A stretch of 64,000 nt of DNA from positions 21,574,898 to 21,638,897 of the forward strand of contig NC_092577.1 of assembly GCF_037975245.1 (NCBI RefSeq), in the 5' to 3' direction. The stretch comes from Apostichopus japonicus (lineage: Eukaryota; Echinodermata; Holothuroidea; Aspidochirotida; Stichopodidae). Both the position numbers and the translations under genes were made by a program. Of this stretch, positions 34,840 to 46,073 are shown one piece after another (the first letter of the stretch is position 1; each line of letters opens with the position of its first letter). The notes under the pieces were generated by a model. It worked only from the letters and a program-made list of their open reading frames with translations. It was not told where the DNA came from and ran no database searches.

Positions 34840-35300
34840 AAGTCTGATCGACGTTGGCTTTGGGTCGCGTGAAATGGTCGGACCGACGTCTCCCACGTTT
34901 CCGTTTGTAAAGTGGGGCAACGTCGATTCAGACGTCCAATATTCGTTGGTCCGACGTTTGGCCGAGTCTTCGGTATACCGTTCAAACGACGTTCATTGGA
35001 CGTTTTTCAAACATTTAATGTCGACGTCGATTTGACGTCGATGAAACCGTCCATTATTCGTTGGTCCGACGTTTGGCCGACTCTTCGATATACCGTTCAA
35101 ACGACGTTAAGTGGACGTCTTTGTAACACATCATTTTAGCGTCGGAGTGACTGTGGCTTTGGGTCGGGGTAAAAAGTCGGTTCGACTTTTTCCGACTATT
35201 CGATACACTGTTGCAAATCCACGCGACGTCGATTCCATGTCGATAAAGACGTCCACATTGCGCCGATAAGACGTTTATCCGACTATATTGAAACGACGTT
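34840..35300. repeat. ACGTC-rich tandem repeat
   Basis: At least two units about 113 bp apart (about 34942 and 35055) share ATTCGTTGGTCCGACGTTTG and TATACCGTTCAAACGACGTT. ACGTC/GACGT words occur every 10-20 bases across the block, giving a CpG density far above the flanks. No coding sense. Confidence 0.75.
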
Positions 35301-35354
35301 AATAAGACTTCTTTCCAATATAAAATATGTACTCCTTTTGGTCGTAGAAAAGTC

Positions 35355-36015
35355 GTGCTTTTTACGTGACCCGCCATGCGGGATATAAAACGTCACGGCC
35401 AAACGGCACTACCGAACCATCCCATTCTGAAAAACGAAACTCAGATCAAGCGAGCAATAAAACATACGACCAGCACGGAGCGAAACGAAGAACCCCTCCC
35501 CAGCACGCCACCGTCCAAAAAAGGCAGCCCCAGATAAACGGTGAAAATCGCCTTGACTCTCAAGTTGTCAGACTTCACCGCCTCCAGGACTGCCTGCCAA
35601 GTGGCAAATTTCCCCCTAAAAAACACATCACATGTATTCCGCCAAACATGTTTTTTCACAATAGAGCAAACAAAAATAATGCGATGCAAAACAGCAGCCG
35701 AACAAACTGGAGGGTCTACCCCATATAAAATAAAGCCCTGTCCTACCGACCATGAACGGTCTCCCGTAACACGGTCGGTCCAGGTGTGGAACCACTCCCA
35801 TAAGTTAACTACAAAGCAACAATGCCCAAAAAACATGAGCGGTACTTCTCTAAGCTGTCACAGCCGGTCCTTGGGCACAGTCCATCACCCAATCGCCAAT
35901 GATATCTTTTTAGGTTGGTCACCAAGGCACCGTGTGCAATTCTCCATGCAAGATCACGGAGCCTGCCACCATTCAGCCTTGAATGCACCGAACGCCATAC
36001 TTCGACAGAATGACG
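35355..36015 (-). mobile_element. Tx1-clade LINE fragment, left half of a head-to-head pair
   Basis: Starts with the LINE tail inverted (GTGCTTTTTACGTGACCC) at 35355 and runs back into ORF2 as far as the EVWRSVHSRL block. It encodes the zf-RVT-type C-terminus on the minus strand, with small deletions. Its truncated 5' end abuts the truncated 5' end of the next copy through ACG (36013-36015). Confidence 0.88.
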
Positions 36016-38932
36016 GTGTATACGTGGGTGAGGCCTAACGGAGAAGATGCCTCCAGGATAGTGTATGCGCCCGTAAGTTTTCAATTTTCGGGTTGCGAGA
36101 CGCTCAGCTGTCCGCTCTCTGACCATGACACTGTGGTAGCACGTTTCGTTTTGCCTTCCATTTTCCCGATCGGGCGGGGCCTATGGAAGCTTAACTGTCG
36201 GATTCTTGGCGAGGCAGAATTCCGCAAATGTTTCGAGACCAGGTACAAAGGATGGCAAACATTGAAGCCGGCCTTTGCCTCTACATCCCAGTGGTGGGGT
36301 GATGTCAAGTTGCGCATCAAACGCTACGCAATTCAGTATTGCGTGACCCGCGCACGGTGTCGAAGACAAAAATTTTCGAAGCTGTGCGTGGAGGTCAGGT
36401 TTCGCGACCCTTCGGCTGTCATCGCTTTGCAGACATATCTAGATGAAAAGTACCACGGTGCCCGCGTCAGGGCCCGTGTCGAAGCGGTGGAAGCAGAGGA
36501 GCGCCCATCACTGAGGTTTTATCAGTCCGTAGGCTCATCGGCGGGTGACCGACGCGTCCCATCTGTGCGCGCTACTGATGGGACCGTGGTTAGTGACCCT
36601 CACGGCATTGTCCGCGTATATAAAGATTATTCGAGTTTGTTTTACGCGTGGCAATGTCGACTTGTCGGCACAGGCCGATTTGTTGACGGGAATGTTAAAA
36701 ACCGTTCCCCACGATGTCAATGATATTTACTGTTTTTTCTTTTTATTGTTTTATGGCATTGTATTTTCTAGTTTGTTTGTAAAGCGCACAGATGCATCGC
36801 GCGTAGTGCGCTATATAAGATTTTATTGGCATTACATTTTGGGGGGCGGAATAACCACTGTTGAGCTTTGGAAGGCGCTTTCGAAGATCAAGAATGGCAA
36901 GTCCCCGGGTTCGGACGGGCTTCCGAGGGAGTTCTACCGGGCCTTCTGGGCAATAATAGGACCCGACATCAGAGCCGTCTTCGAAGACGCCTTCCATAAC
37001 GGACTGTTAAACCAAAGTCAACGTCTTGGCATGATTACTTTGCTGCCCAAGTCTGGGGACCCCTTGGACCCTCATAACAAGCGTCCGATCACTTTGTTAA
37101 ATGTAGACTACAAGTTGTTGGCTAAGGCTTTGCGCAACCGCCTTACACTGGCTATGCCGCATCTTGTGGGTGATCTCCAGACTTGTGCAGAGAAGGGTCA
37201 TTGCATCCAGCAAAACTTGTGCTTGATGCGCGACTTTGTTATTGAACGAGATCTGCCATGTGCATTGGTGTCTCTGGACCAGCAGAAGGCCTTTGACATG
37301 GTGGATCGGGGGTTTTTCATGAATGTATTGGAGACGTTTGAGTTGCACCCGGTTTTTCGTAAATGGATTTCTGTTTTGTATCAGGACAGTTTCAGTTCTG
37401 TTATCGTAAATGGGTTTTGTTCGGAGGTTTTTAAGGTGGAGAGGGGGGATGCGCCAGGGGTGCCCTCTGTCTCCATTACTTTGTTTTATTTAGGGAGTCC
37501 TTGTCTCGTCTTTTGGAAAGGGACTCAAGACTTGTTCCGTTCGTTGTGCCAGGGGGTGCCAAAGTGAAGTGCGTTCAATATGCAGATGACGTCACGTGTG
37601 TTATTTGGAGTCTGGACTCCTTTCGTGCCCTCTCGCAGGATTTATCTATATTTGACAGAGCTACCGGGGCGAAGTTGAATCCGGAAAAGACAAAGGGTCT
37701 TCGCCTTGGTAGCTGGAGATACAGAGACTTACCATTCGGTGCGTCGTGGTCGGATCAGAATATCAAAATTAATGGTATATGGTTCGGCTACGATGCACCT
37801 TGTGATGTCACCTGGAACGAGAGGGCGGAGGTATTTCAGAGCAGACTCGAAACCTTTGGCACCCGCTGGCTTTCGATCTTGGGGAAAGTCACTGTTATTA
37901 ATCGTTTCGTTTCGCCCATCTTGTGGTACCCTGGCGCGGTGTACCCTATTCCGCGTCGCGTCCTGGTACGGTTGGAGAGGGCGATTTTTTCATTCATATG
38001 GTCTGGGGGTACAGAGCTTGTCAAGAGGGCGGTATTGTACCAAAAACTGGAGAAGGGGGGACTAGGGGTGGTTCATCTGGGAAGTAAATTGACCTTTTTG
38101 TTATTTAAGCAGTTGTTTGTAGCGGTAACTGACCCAGGGTTGCCTTGTTCATATTTTGTACGTTTTTGGGGCGGTTTGCACCTGCGTCGATGGGTCCCGG
38201 CGCTGTTTAGCAACAGAGAACCGCATAGTAGTACTCCAAACAGGGTGGTGCGTGTCATCTGCTCCGCTCTGATTGAGTTGCCCCCTGTTGACCTGTCACA
38301 GCCGGCCCTCGTTCACAGTTCGTTGAGGGATAAGGCCTTGAATGCAACTTTTGTCCAGGGACGTCATTCTGCCGAAGTATGGCGTTCGGTGCATTCAAAG
38401 CTGAATGGTTACAGGCTCCGTGATCTTGCATGGAGAGTTGCACACGGTGCCTTGGTGACCAACCTAAAAAGATATCATTGGCGATTGGGTGATGGACTGT
38501 GCCCTAGGACCGGCTGTGACAGCTTAGAGAGTACTGCTCATGTTTTTTGGCATTGTTACTTTGTAGTAAACTTATGGGAGTGGTTCCAGACCTGGACCGA
38601 CCGTGTTACGGGAGACCGTTCATGGTCGGTAGGGCAGGGCTTTATTTTATATGGGGTAGACCCTCCAGTTTGTTCGGTAGCTGTGTTGCACCGCATCATT
38701 TTTGTTTGCTCTATTGTAAAAAAAACATGTTTGGCGGAATAGGTGTAATTTGGTTTTTAGGGAGAAATCTGCCAGTTGGCAGGCAGTCCTGGAGGCGGTG
38801 AAGTCCGACATTCGCCTTCAGATTGAAGGCGATTTTCGCCGTTTATCTGGGGCTGCCTTTTTTGGACGCTGGTGTGCTGGGGAGGGGTTTTTCGTTTCGC
38901 TGCGTGCGGGTCGTCCTTCTGTACGTTTTTGA
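36013..38932 (+). pseudogene. Partial ORF2 in LINE copy 3
   Basis: Carries the end of the endonuclease (SDHDTVVA), the RT core (LDQQKAFDMVD, YADDVTCVI) and the C-terminal cysteine block. Frame shifts occur near 36640, near 37446 (an extra A before the GVRQG motif) and near 38740 (poly-A). A 111-bp insertion sits at 36728-36838 without breaking the frame. Confidence 0.85.
36728..36838 (+). mobile_element. 111-bp insertion inside LINE ORF2
   Basis: Absent from copies 1 and 2 at the same place (between GATATT and TTGGGG). Flanked by ATT on both sides. It contains AAAGCGCACAGATGCATCGC and GTAGTGCGCTATATAAG, an imperfect hairpin like the tails of short non-autonomous repeats. Length is a multiple of three and no stop is introduced. 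Confidence 0.65.
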
Positions 38933-39096
38933 ATGTTTCAGGGGGGGGGGTTGGGCGTTTTGTCTCTGCAGGTCGGCGGGCATATGTTTTTTTTGGCTCG
39001 CTAGACCTTAGTTTCGTTTGTCAGAATGGGATGGTTCGGTAGTGCCGTTTGGCCGTGACGTTTTGTATCCCGCATGGCGGGTCACGTAAAAAGCAC

Positions 39097-39233
39097 CCAT
39101 CAATCTCTCACCAACGCAGCGTTTAACGTGACGCGAAAAGGGCACGGACCCAAAGGCCAACAGAAGCAAAACAAATAAAACACTACAAACAGGCCCCAAA
39201 AAGCCAACCCCAAACCACAAAGAGAAAAATTAA
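39097..39233 (-). mobile_element. Fragment of second LINE subfamily 3' end
   Basis: The reverse complement matches 17822-17969 closely (GTTTAATTTTTCTCTTTGTG, GTTGGCCTTTGGGTCC, CACGTTAAACGCTGCG). It abuts the tail of copy 3, so one was inserted into or next to the other. Confidence 0.8.
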
Positions 39234-39539
39234 ACCACTTTGTCCACTTTGTCATTGTAATTGTTCAATTTCAAAGGTAAATTGTCCAAATGTATTAATA
39301 TATCACATATAACATTGTAATAATTTTATGCTTGTTTGGATGGCTATGATAACACCAGATATGGCAAATATATGTACTTGCTGATTAATATGACACAATT
39401 ATGTACAAGAATATTCAGATTGGCAACTTTGACATCTTTTATATTTAAATTGTTGTTTTTAATCAAGTTACTATAAAGCAAACACCATTGTTTCGAGGAA
39501 ATTAATATCTAATTGCAATCTCTGATTGTGCCTATGCAG

Positions 39540-39738
39540 GATGATGAAGACGATGATGACTGCACAGTGTTGCCAGAAATATTCAATGGGCCCTCATCAT
39601 CAAGTGTACATGCCTCTTCTTCAAGGATGTCATTATCAGAAGCCACACCACCAAGTACATCTCAGGCATCATCGATAGCTTGCCCTCTGTGCACCTTTAT
39701 TAATCGCCCGAGCACTGATAACTGTGAGATGTGTGAAG
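39540..39738 (+). CDS. Exon with RanBP2-type zinc finger (HECT gene)
   Basis: Acceptor TATGCAG before 39540 and donor GAAG|GTTAGT after 39738. The exon begins with an acidic run (DDEDDDD), then a Ser-rich linker, and ends in CPLCTFINRPSTDNCEMCEG, a C-x2-C-x10-C-x2-C finger of the RanBP2/NZF kind, which commonly binds ubiquitin or RNA. It ends one base into a codon, and the next exon at 41208 supplies the other two, so the splice is in frame. It is part of a predicted E3 ubiquitin ligase. Earlier exons are not identified. Confidence 0.65.
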
Positions 39739-39907
39739 GTTAGTCCCTGTGCTGTGTCACCACTTAGAGTTATGAGCATTGAGTGTAACTTTTTACTAGC
39801 AAGATAACAATTTTATACAGGGAAGAAACAATTTAGAAATGTTGAGTACTGGGCTCGTAAACATTCTATATCAACAAGTCAATGTCAACTACAGCTAAAA
39901 CACATAC

Positions 39908-39975
39908 ATACACCCTCACGCACACACGCCAAAGCAACCACTAGGTCTCTTCTGAACTATAGTTCAGGCGAGACA
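39908..39975. repeat. Fragment of the CGCCAAAGC repeat family
   Basis: ACACACGCCAAAGCAACCAC then AGGTCTCTTCTGAACTATAG and GGCGAGAC; the same end occurs at 54420-54478 and, inverted, at 57405-57470. Confidence 0.7.
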
Positions 39976-40049
39976 AAAAGGTCCAGTCTGTTGAGGGGGA
40001 AATTTGACTATTTGCTATGATTTGTAATCAAATGACCTTTACTCTATTC

Positions 40050-40860
40050 TTCCTGTAATTTATCTCACTATCACGACATCCTATTATGGGAAGTCGACTT
40101 GGTGAGATAAATTATGTATACCTTCACAACATGATATTAAAGGAAGTCGTCTTGGTGAGATAAATTATCTCACCATTATGACAACCCATAAAAGGAAGTT
40201 GTCATAGCAAGATAAATGGAATCACCATGGCAAGATAAAATACCAATATTTCACCATCACAACCACCTAATAAAAGAATTTCATCTTGGTATGATAAATA
40301 ATCTCACCATCACAACATACTATTAAAGAAAGTCGTTTTGGCAAGATAAATGACACCATGACAACATTATATCCTAAGGAAGACGACTTGCCGGGATAAA
40401 TAATCTTACCATCATTACATACTATTAAAGGAAGTGTCATGACGAGATAAATTAACTCACCTTGTCAACATCTATTGAGACTTGAGAGAAGTCGTATTGG
40501 CTAGATAAATTATCTAACCATCAGGACATCCTATTAGAAGTTGTCTTGGCGAGGAAAATTATCTCACCATTTTGATATCCTATTGAAGGTAGTTGTCTTG
40601 GCGAGATAAATTTTCAGCTTCGTTACAGAGCTCATTACGGTGACTAGGTAACACGGCAGCCTGGCTTATAAGTGAGCTTACAACTCATCAAGTCGCCTTC
40701 CTTCGTAAAGGATGTTGTCATGGTGTGATAAAATTGTCTGGCCATGATGACTTCCTGTAATCGGATGTCCTGATGGTGAAATAAATAATATCACTGACGA
40801 CTTTCTTCAGCAGGGACGGCACTATGGTGAGATAATTTATCTTGCCATGGTGAGACCTTG
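40050..40860. repeat. Degenerate ~60-bp satellite with palindromic core
   Basis: Repeated units of the form GGAAGTCGTCTTGGTGAGATAA, then TTATCTCACC, a CATCACGACA-like block and CCTATTAAAG. The core arms GGTGAGATA and TATCTCACC around AAT form a perfect hairpin at 40153-40173. About 12 units are recognisable, increasingly diverged toward 40860. It lies in the first known intron of the HECT gene. Confidence 0.8.
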
Positions 40861-41207
40861 CAAAAAGGTTTTTTATTCATTTCATAATTGAATTTTCCTT
40901 TCATTAAAAATTGCCAGTTTCACTGTCGAGACTGGCCAAATATCAAGACCACAACAGTCTGAGACCAAGACCACTGGGAGTGTAGACCAAGATCGAGACA
41001 AGCAAAAATGGGTCTCGAAACTGACACCGGTCTTGTGACCTGCAACACTGATGTCATGCACATTAATGATGGATGCAATGGACTCCTTCTTAGTACTTAC
41101 ACACATGAAGAGCTAGATGCCGAGTATCTTTCAATGTATCTACCTAGCATATTTGATATATAATTGGCACATATATCATTAAATCTATCTATTAAATCCC
41201 ATTTCAG

Positions 41208-42387
41208 CTGATTTAAGGCCTCCAACACCTTCAACTGCAAGCAATGAAAACCACTCATGCAAACAAGGACAAAAGAATCCCGGAGAATTTATTAACCGGT
41301 TTACATCATTAATTGACTTTGAAAACAAACCACCCATCAACTTAAAAGTGGACAAGGAAACAATCTTTGCAGACAATGTGGCCTTTTTCAAAAACAGCAA
41401 GTTTGATGCAAAGAATGGGCCTGTGCGCATTCATTTTGAGGGTGAAGAGGGCATCGATGCTGGAGGGCTACTGAGAGAGAACTTCAGGCTGTTCTTTCAA
41501 GAGATAAGGTCACCATCCCACAACTTATTTCTGGAAACACCATCAGGGAAGTTGCTGCCTTCAAATAACCAGTTCCATGTTTTTGCCGGTTTGTACACTG
41601 TTGTTGGAAAGGCGATTGGAACTGCACTGCTTAACAATGTTCCAGTCGAACTACCATTACACAAGGCAGCTATTGCACTGATACTAAAGCATCCACAGGA
41701 AAATGCATACCAGGAGGTGGACAAAAGTGATGTTCTAGACATTGGTCTACAAGATTTCATCACAAAGGTATTTTAATTTTATTTATTAATTCACCTTTGG
41801 ATCTTTTCTTTTTGTGCATTGAATGGTGTAATGAAAAAACATAATAAAACTTGAGGACCATAGTAAACACACTGACAGGAACCTGCTTTCAAGTTGATTA
41901 TCTGTCAGGGTTTCAGTAGTAACATTGCTACAATTGCAGGTTGTCAGTTTGTAATCACTACTTTTAGGAAGAGATTGAATTTCAATAACTCATTATGGAC
42001 CATGAATAGAGATTAACATAAGTATAAAATATCAGTATTTTGGCTGATTTCCATGAAAACATAGCCTTTTTGGTTTCGGGGTTCATTGTGGACAAAAATG
42101 TGTTTCTTGCAATGGTTGTGGCTAACATGTCGCCACGTTAATTTTGAACAATTCTTACTTATGCGTATAAAAATGTAGTGTGTCATTATATGAAGTGACT
42201 ATACAGGTACTTTTGCAATCTGTTAATGCATTAATAAGTTGTTAGTTTTACTATTCAGTAACTTTTTTTTCCCCTCCAAAGCTGTTAAACGAGACAGATG
42301 AAAAGAAGTTTAATGACCTTATCATCAGTGAAGAAAGGGCAACACATTGGCTTGACGCCTGTGGATGGCCAGCAACAAGCAATGACA
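41208..42387 (+). CDS. HECT-domain N-lobe exons (G2E3-like E3 ubiquitin ligase)
   Basis: Two exons, 41208-41767 and 42282-42387, with CAG/AAG acceptors and GTATTT/GTAAGT donors, phases agreeing. The first contains KVDKETIFADN, then FEGEEGIDAGGLLRENFRLF, the hallmark HECT block, then FHVFAGLYTVVGKAIGTALL. The second reads LLNETDEKKFNDLIISEE and THWLDACGWPATSND, which I recall from G2E3-like proteins of marine invertebrates. The domain would accept ubiquitin from an E2 and pass it to a substrate. Between the exons lie about 500 bp of AT-rich intron. These exons are intact, but the next one is not. Confidence 0.75.
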
Positions 42388-43334
42388 GTAAGTAATCGAT
42401 CTATATACATATAACAATGCCTTTTCTTGAAAGGATGATTCATGACTGGATTACTTTAATATCATACATGGACACCATGATCTTTAAAGAGACGGAAGAC
42501 TTGCCCCCAATACGAATGTCTTATGCGTTATCTGGAGCAAGGAATTCATGGTACGGGATGCGCAGGCCATTTAGTCATCATCAGAGGTCATTATTAATAG
42601 GTTTCATTTTCCTGTTGAGAATTTGATGTTCATGATTTAATATTTGAGCAAACCTTACTAATTTCAAGTAAAGGTTGTTTGTGCAGGGTTACTATCTTGG
42701 CAGAAAAAAATAATTTTTCCTGTTTTAGAAAATCGATTGAAGGGCCCAGTCTTGGGGAGGGGGAATTTGACCATTTGCTAGATCTGAAATCAAATGACCT
42801 TTCAGTCAAAAATTGAATTTTGCTATGTTGTAGAGCATAATTTTCGGCACCATTCGCAGTGTTCCGAACTTCGCAATACTGTATGTACAGTGCAGTACTG
42901 TAGGCTACTACCAGTAACGTTATGTTAGGTTGCCTTGTGTACACAAAATACATAGTTAGGGAATGACGTCATAGACTTTACGATCAAAACCAAAATCATA
43001 TATTTTGTTCTAATCGCTAATAATTTGTTCCTGATTTCTAAGAAAAGAAAAAGTGGATAGGTTTCAATTAGGGTACACGTCCCCTTTAATAAAGCAGTGT
43101 ACACTATGGTAATGTGTATCTACTGTAACTTTACTGCAAATGTATGCTGTTGAACTACATTGGATAATTTTGCTATAATCATAATAATCAAAACAATTTT
43201 CACATTGATACGTGCTATATCATGAAAGAAAACAGGAAATTTATGTTTCTTTTCAGACTATTGTCAACATAAGATTCACTATAAAAAGAAAATGTTGATT
43301 AGTTACTTTAATTCTCTTCTTCTGTTCTTGGCAG

Positions 43335-43616
43335 ATGACACATAAGCATGACATTGCAATGTGCTTAATATCGCACTATGTCATTGGCATTAGGAGAGAT
43401 GCCATTGATGCAATGCAGACCGGCCTATCTCATTGCATTCCAAACGTCCATCAAGTGGACCTTGAGGGGTTTTCGAGTATGTTGTCGTGCCATCCATAAC
43501 TGCGGATGAAATAAAAGACTCGGTACAGGAAACCCTCGTGAACTTCGTGGTGCCTCACAGTCTCTACCACATCAGAGAACTGTGACATTCATCACAAGGT
43601 TTTTCGATGATATGGG
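43335..43616 (+). pseudogene. HECT gene exon 4, frame broken
   Basis: Acceptor TTGGCAG at 43334, donor GGTAAG near 43615. The coding sense starts HDIAMCLISHYVIGIRRD, then moves to another frame after DLEG at a GGGGTTTT run (about 43465), continuing FEYVVVPSITADEIKDSV. It moves again near 43580 to read TVTFITRFFDDM. Its start phase also disagrees with the preceding exon. Either the gene is decaying or there are uncorrected indels. Confidence 0.6.
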
Positions 43617-45230
43617 TAAGTGTGCTTGTGTACAGGTACATCAATTAAGCGATTACTGTGCACATTTCCGTCAGTTTCTAATACTGGACCTATTCATTTT
43701 TATCTCAGTACATTACATGTATAGAGATATTGTAACAGTAAGTGGGACTTTCTCTTCTCTTAAAAATTTTTCAGCGTCTTCAAACAAAGTTCTTTTTCTC
43801 TGGAATTTCCAGAGCAAGGATATATCATATTCCAGAATATATTTTATTCCAGAATTGTATCTCATTCTGTGACTTTTTCACCGATTTATGTCCAAATCGG
43901 GCCAATTTGGACTGAAAACACACTTTGGCAGACCTGTTTTGCACACGCTCCAAAACTTATGTTTTATGAAAGAGAATAGAATAGAACTGTCTTTCAACAG
44001 TGGTATCGTCTAAGAAACTTTCATTTGTTGTTTACAGGTAGGTATTAATAAGAATTTTACTACCTGTATATGACATTTAATGGCTTTTATTTGCTTTATT
44101 TGATGTTTAAATGATTTTTCTTGTTAAAACAACACAGAGCTGCCGCCCCTACTTTTAGTAAAAAAGTCCGTTTTTGATGATTAAGCCCCGCCCCCAAGTC
44201 TGTTTTGTAGCAGATTGGCTATGACTCATAACAGCTACATGTTAGATATACGAAAATGGCTACCCTCGCGAACAATTTCTTTTCTGTAGTTAGGTACGCG
44301 AGGTGTTAGTGTATTGCATGCTAATTACATTCTGTACTGCTGAATTCTACGTAGTGCATTTCATGTATATTAGGCCTAGGCCTTCGTTTTTGTAACATCC
44401 ATTTAAGGATAGTACTGGTGTTCAGGTAGCTTTTCAGAGCAAGGGCCATGATAAGTTTGTTTGATTGCTCTTCATGTATTTTGTATAATTACGTATACAC
44501 ATTCTTGTATTTCTGAAGGCTACTTACTGTAGGCCTAGTGCATTTAATATATAGGCCTAGGCCTATTAGGCTTTCAGTGATAGCCACATTAGCATTGTAC
44601 TGAGAGGAACTGAGGTGGCTATTAGGGGATAAAAACTTGTAATCTTCTTTTACATTATTTTTTCCAAGTCATAAATCCATGAAATCTTCATGTCCGAAAA
44701 ATTGAGATGGAAAAACGTGGGTTGTTTTGATATCTAGAAGTGGACACAGTTTTGATGGTAGTCACCACTACAGTCTACAGTAACATACAGTAGGTCAATA
44801 GGCCTAGCTCTCAAGGCAGGCATTAAGAATATGGTCGAGTTGTTCGCCTCTTCTAATTTGGCCGTTGTCATTGACGTCAAACTATATGACCAAAAAGTCC
44901 AACAGAGACTGACCTAAGATGAAGGATACCAAATAAAAAACAACTTCTTAAATATTCTATGACATTACTAAACCTTGCAACGTCGTTCTTTCGACTAACA
45001 GGCAATGAGCGCTAAAGGCAAGACTAGCAGGATAAAGTGTAACCTGCAGAGACTATTCGTGGCAAAGTAGCAAAAATGCAAGTTATATATTTGTTGTACC
45101 ATGATTGATATTGATAATTGTAGAGACAGAGCAAAGATTTGAAATTAGGAATCAAACTTAAAACTTCCAGTATTGAGATACTGCATCATTGATGCTCTTG
45201 TTGATTCCTTGCTAGAGGAATCTATGCAGT
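43617..45230. other. Intron, nothing recognised
   Basis: AT-rich with several TAGGCCTA words; no repeat border or RNA gene supported. Confidence 0.4.
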
Positions 45231-45247
45231 CATGCTTGTGTGTGTAT

Positions 45248-45357
45248 CTTTCTGTGACGCTGCTTGTAAACACGATGTGTGTGTGTGTCTTTCTGCGACG
45301 CTGCTTGTAAATACGATGTGTGTGTGTGTCTTTCTGCGACGCTGCTTGTAAACACGA
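45248..45357. repeat. 41-bp minisatellite, three units
   Basis: CTTTCTGCGACGCTGCTTGT, then AAACACGATGTGTGTG, repeated at 45248, 45289 and 45330 (the first unit has CTGTGACG). Confidence 0.9.
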
Positions 45358-45419
45358 TAAGTGAATATTGCAACATTGGATCCTTCTGATACTTGGTAGG
45401 TGGATTACCCATAGTGAGT

Positions 45420-46073
45420 ACATGATCCTTATTTGTTTTTGGTGCTCATAGATATTCATGATGGGCAGGGCTTAAAGTGAATTTCTTGGAAAAGTCCAAT
45501 TTTGCTCAAAACTTGTTTTGGTTGCATTGGTAGTAGGTAGGGTACATGTGTGAGTGGTACATCATTGCATCTCAATGATCTCATTATTATTCATAAGGTG
45601 GCAGGGCTAAACGTAATTTCGTCCAAAATTATTCGTAAACAAATTAACGCAGCAGTGTCAAGGTGGATTGATGTCATACTTAGTATATAGTTTACCAATG
45701 GTGAGTAGATGCTCACAATTGATTTGTGCCAATCATTACTATTCATTAGTGGGCGGGGCTTAGAACCAATTACTTAAAATGTCAATATCTTGGCAACTGT
45801 ATTTCTGATTTGTTTGATATTTGTTTTGTTGGCATTGGTATGGGGTGGGGTACATGTGTTGGTGGTACATTATTGCATCTCATTCATATTCATAAGGGGC
45901 GGGGCTAAACATAATTTCATTCGAAATTGTTGGTAAACACATCATCTCAGCAGTGTCAAGGTGGATTGATATCATACATAGTACATAGGTTACCCATCAT
46001 GATTAGATGTTTCCTAATGATTTTGTTGCCAATATCAATAATATTCATGAGTGGGCAGGGCTTAGAACCAATT
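45420..46073. repeat. Tandem repeat, ~147-bp spacing of GGGCGGGGCT
   Basis: The word GGGCGGGGCT or a near variant appears about 45462, 45603, 45754, 45898 and 46053, spaced 141-155 bp, usually after ATTCATNAGT. Alternate units share AAACGTAATTTCGTCC-like and AGAACCAATT blocks, so the real unit is near 295 bp. The foldback element was inserted inside the last AGAACCAATT. Confidence 0.8.

Larger units (their letters stand above)
36013..39096 (+). mobile_element. Tx1-clade LINE, right half of the head-to-head pair
   Basis: Begins within the endonuclease (VYTWVRPNGEDASRI) and runs to the hairpin and GTAAAAAGCAC tail at 39096. Orientation is opposite to the preceding fragment, so both tails point outward. 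No target duplication was found around the pair. Confidence 0.9.

Noticed and set aside
35355-39096. Twin-priming inversion of a single LINE
   Set aside because: The inverted part contains the LINE's own 3' tail, which twin priming would not place there.
40050-40860. CRISPR-like array
   Set aside because: Eukaryotic context, diverged units, no constant repeat with unique spacers.
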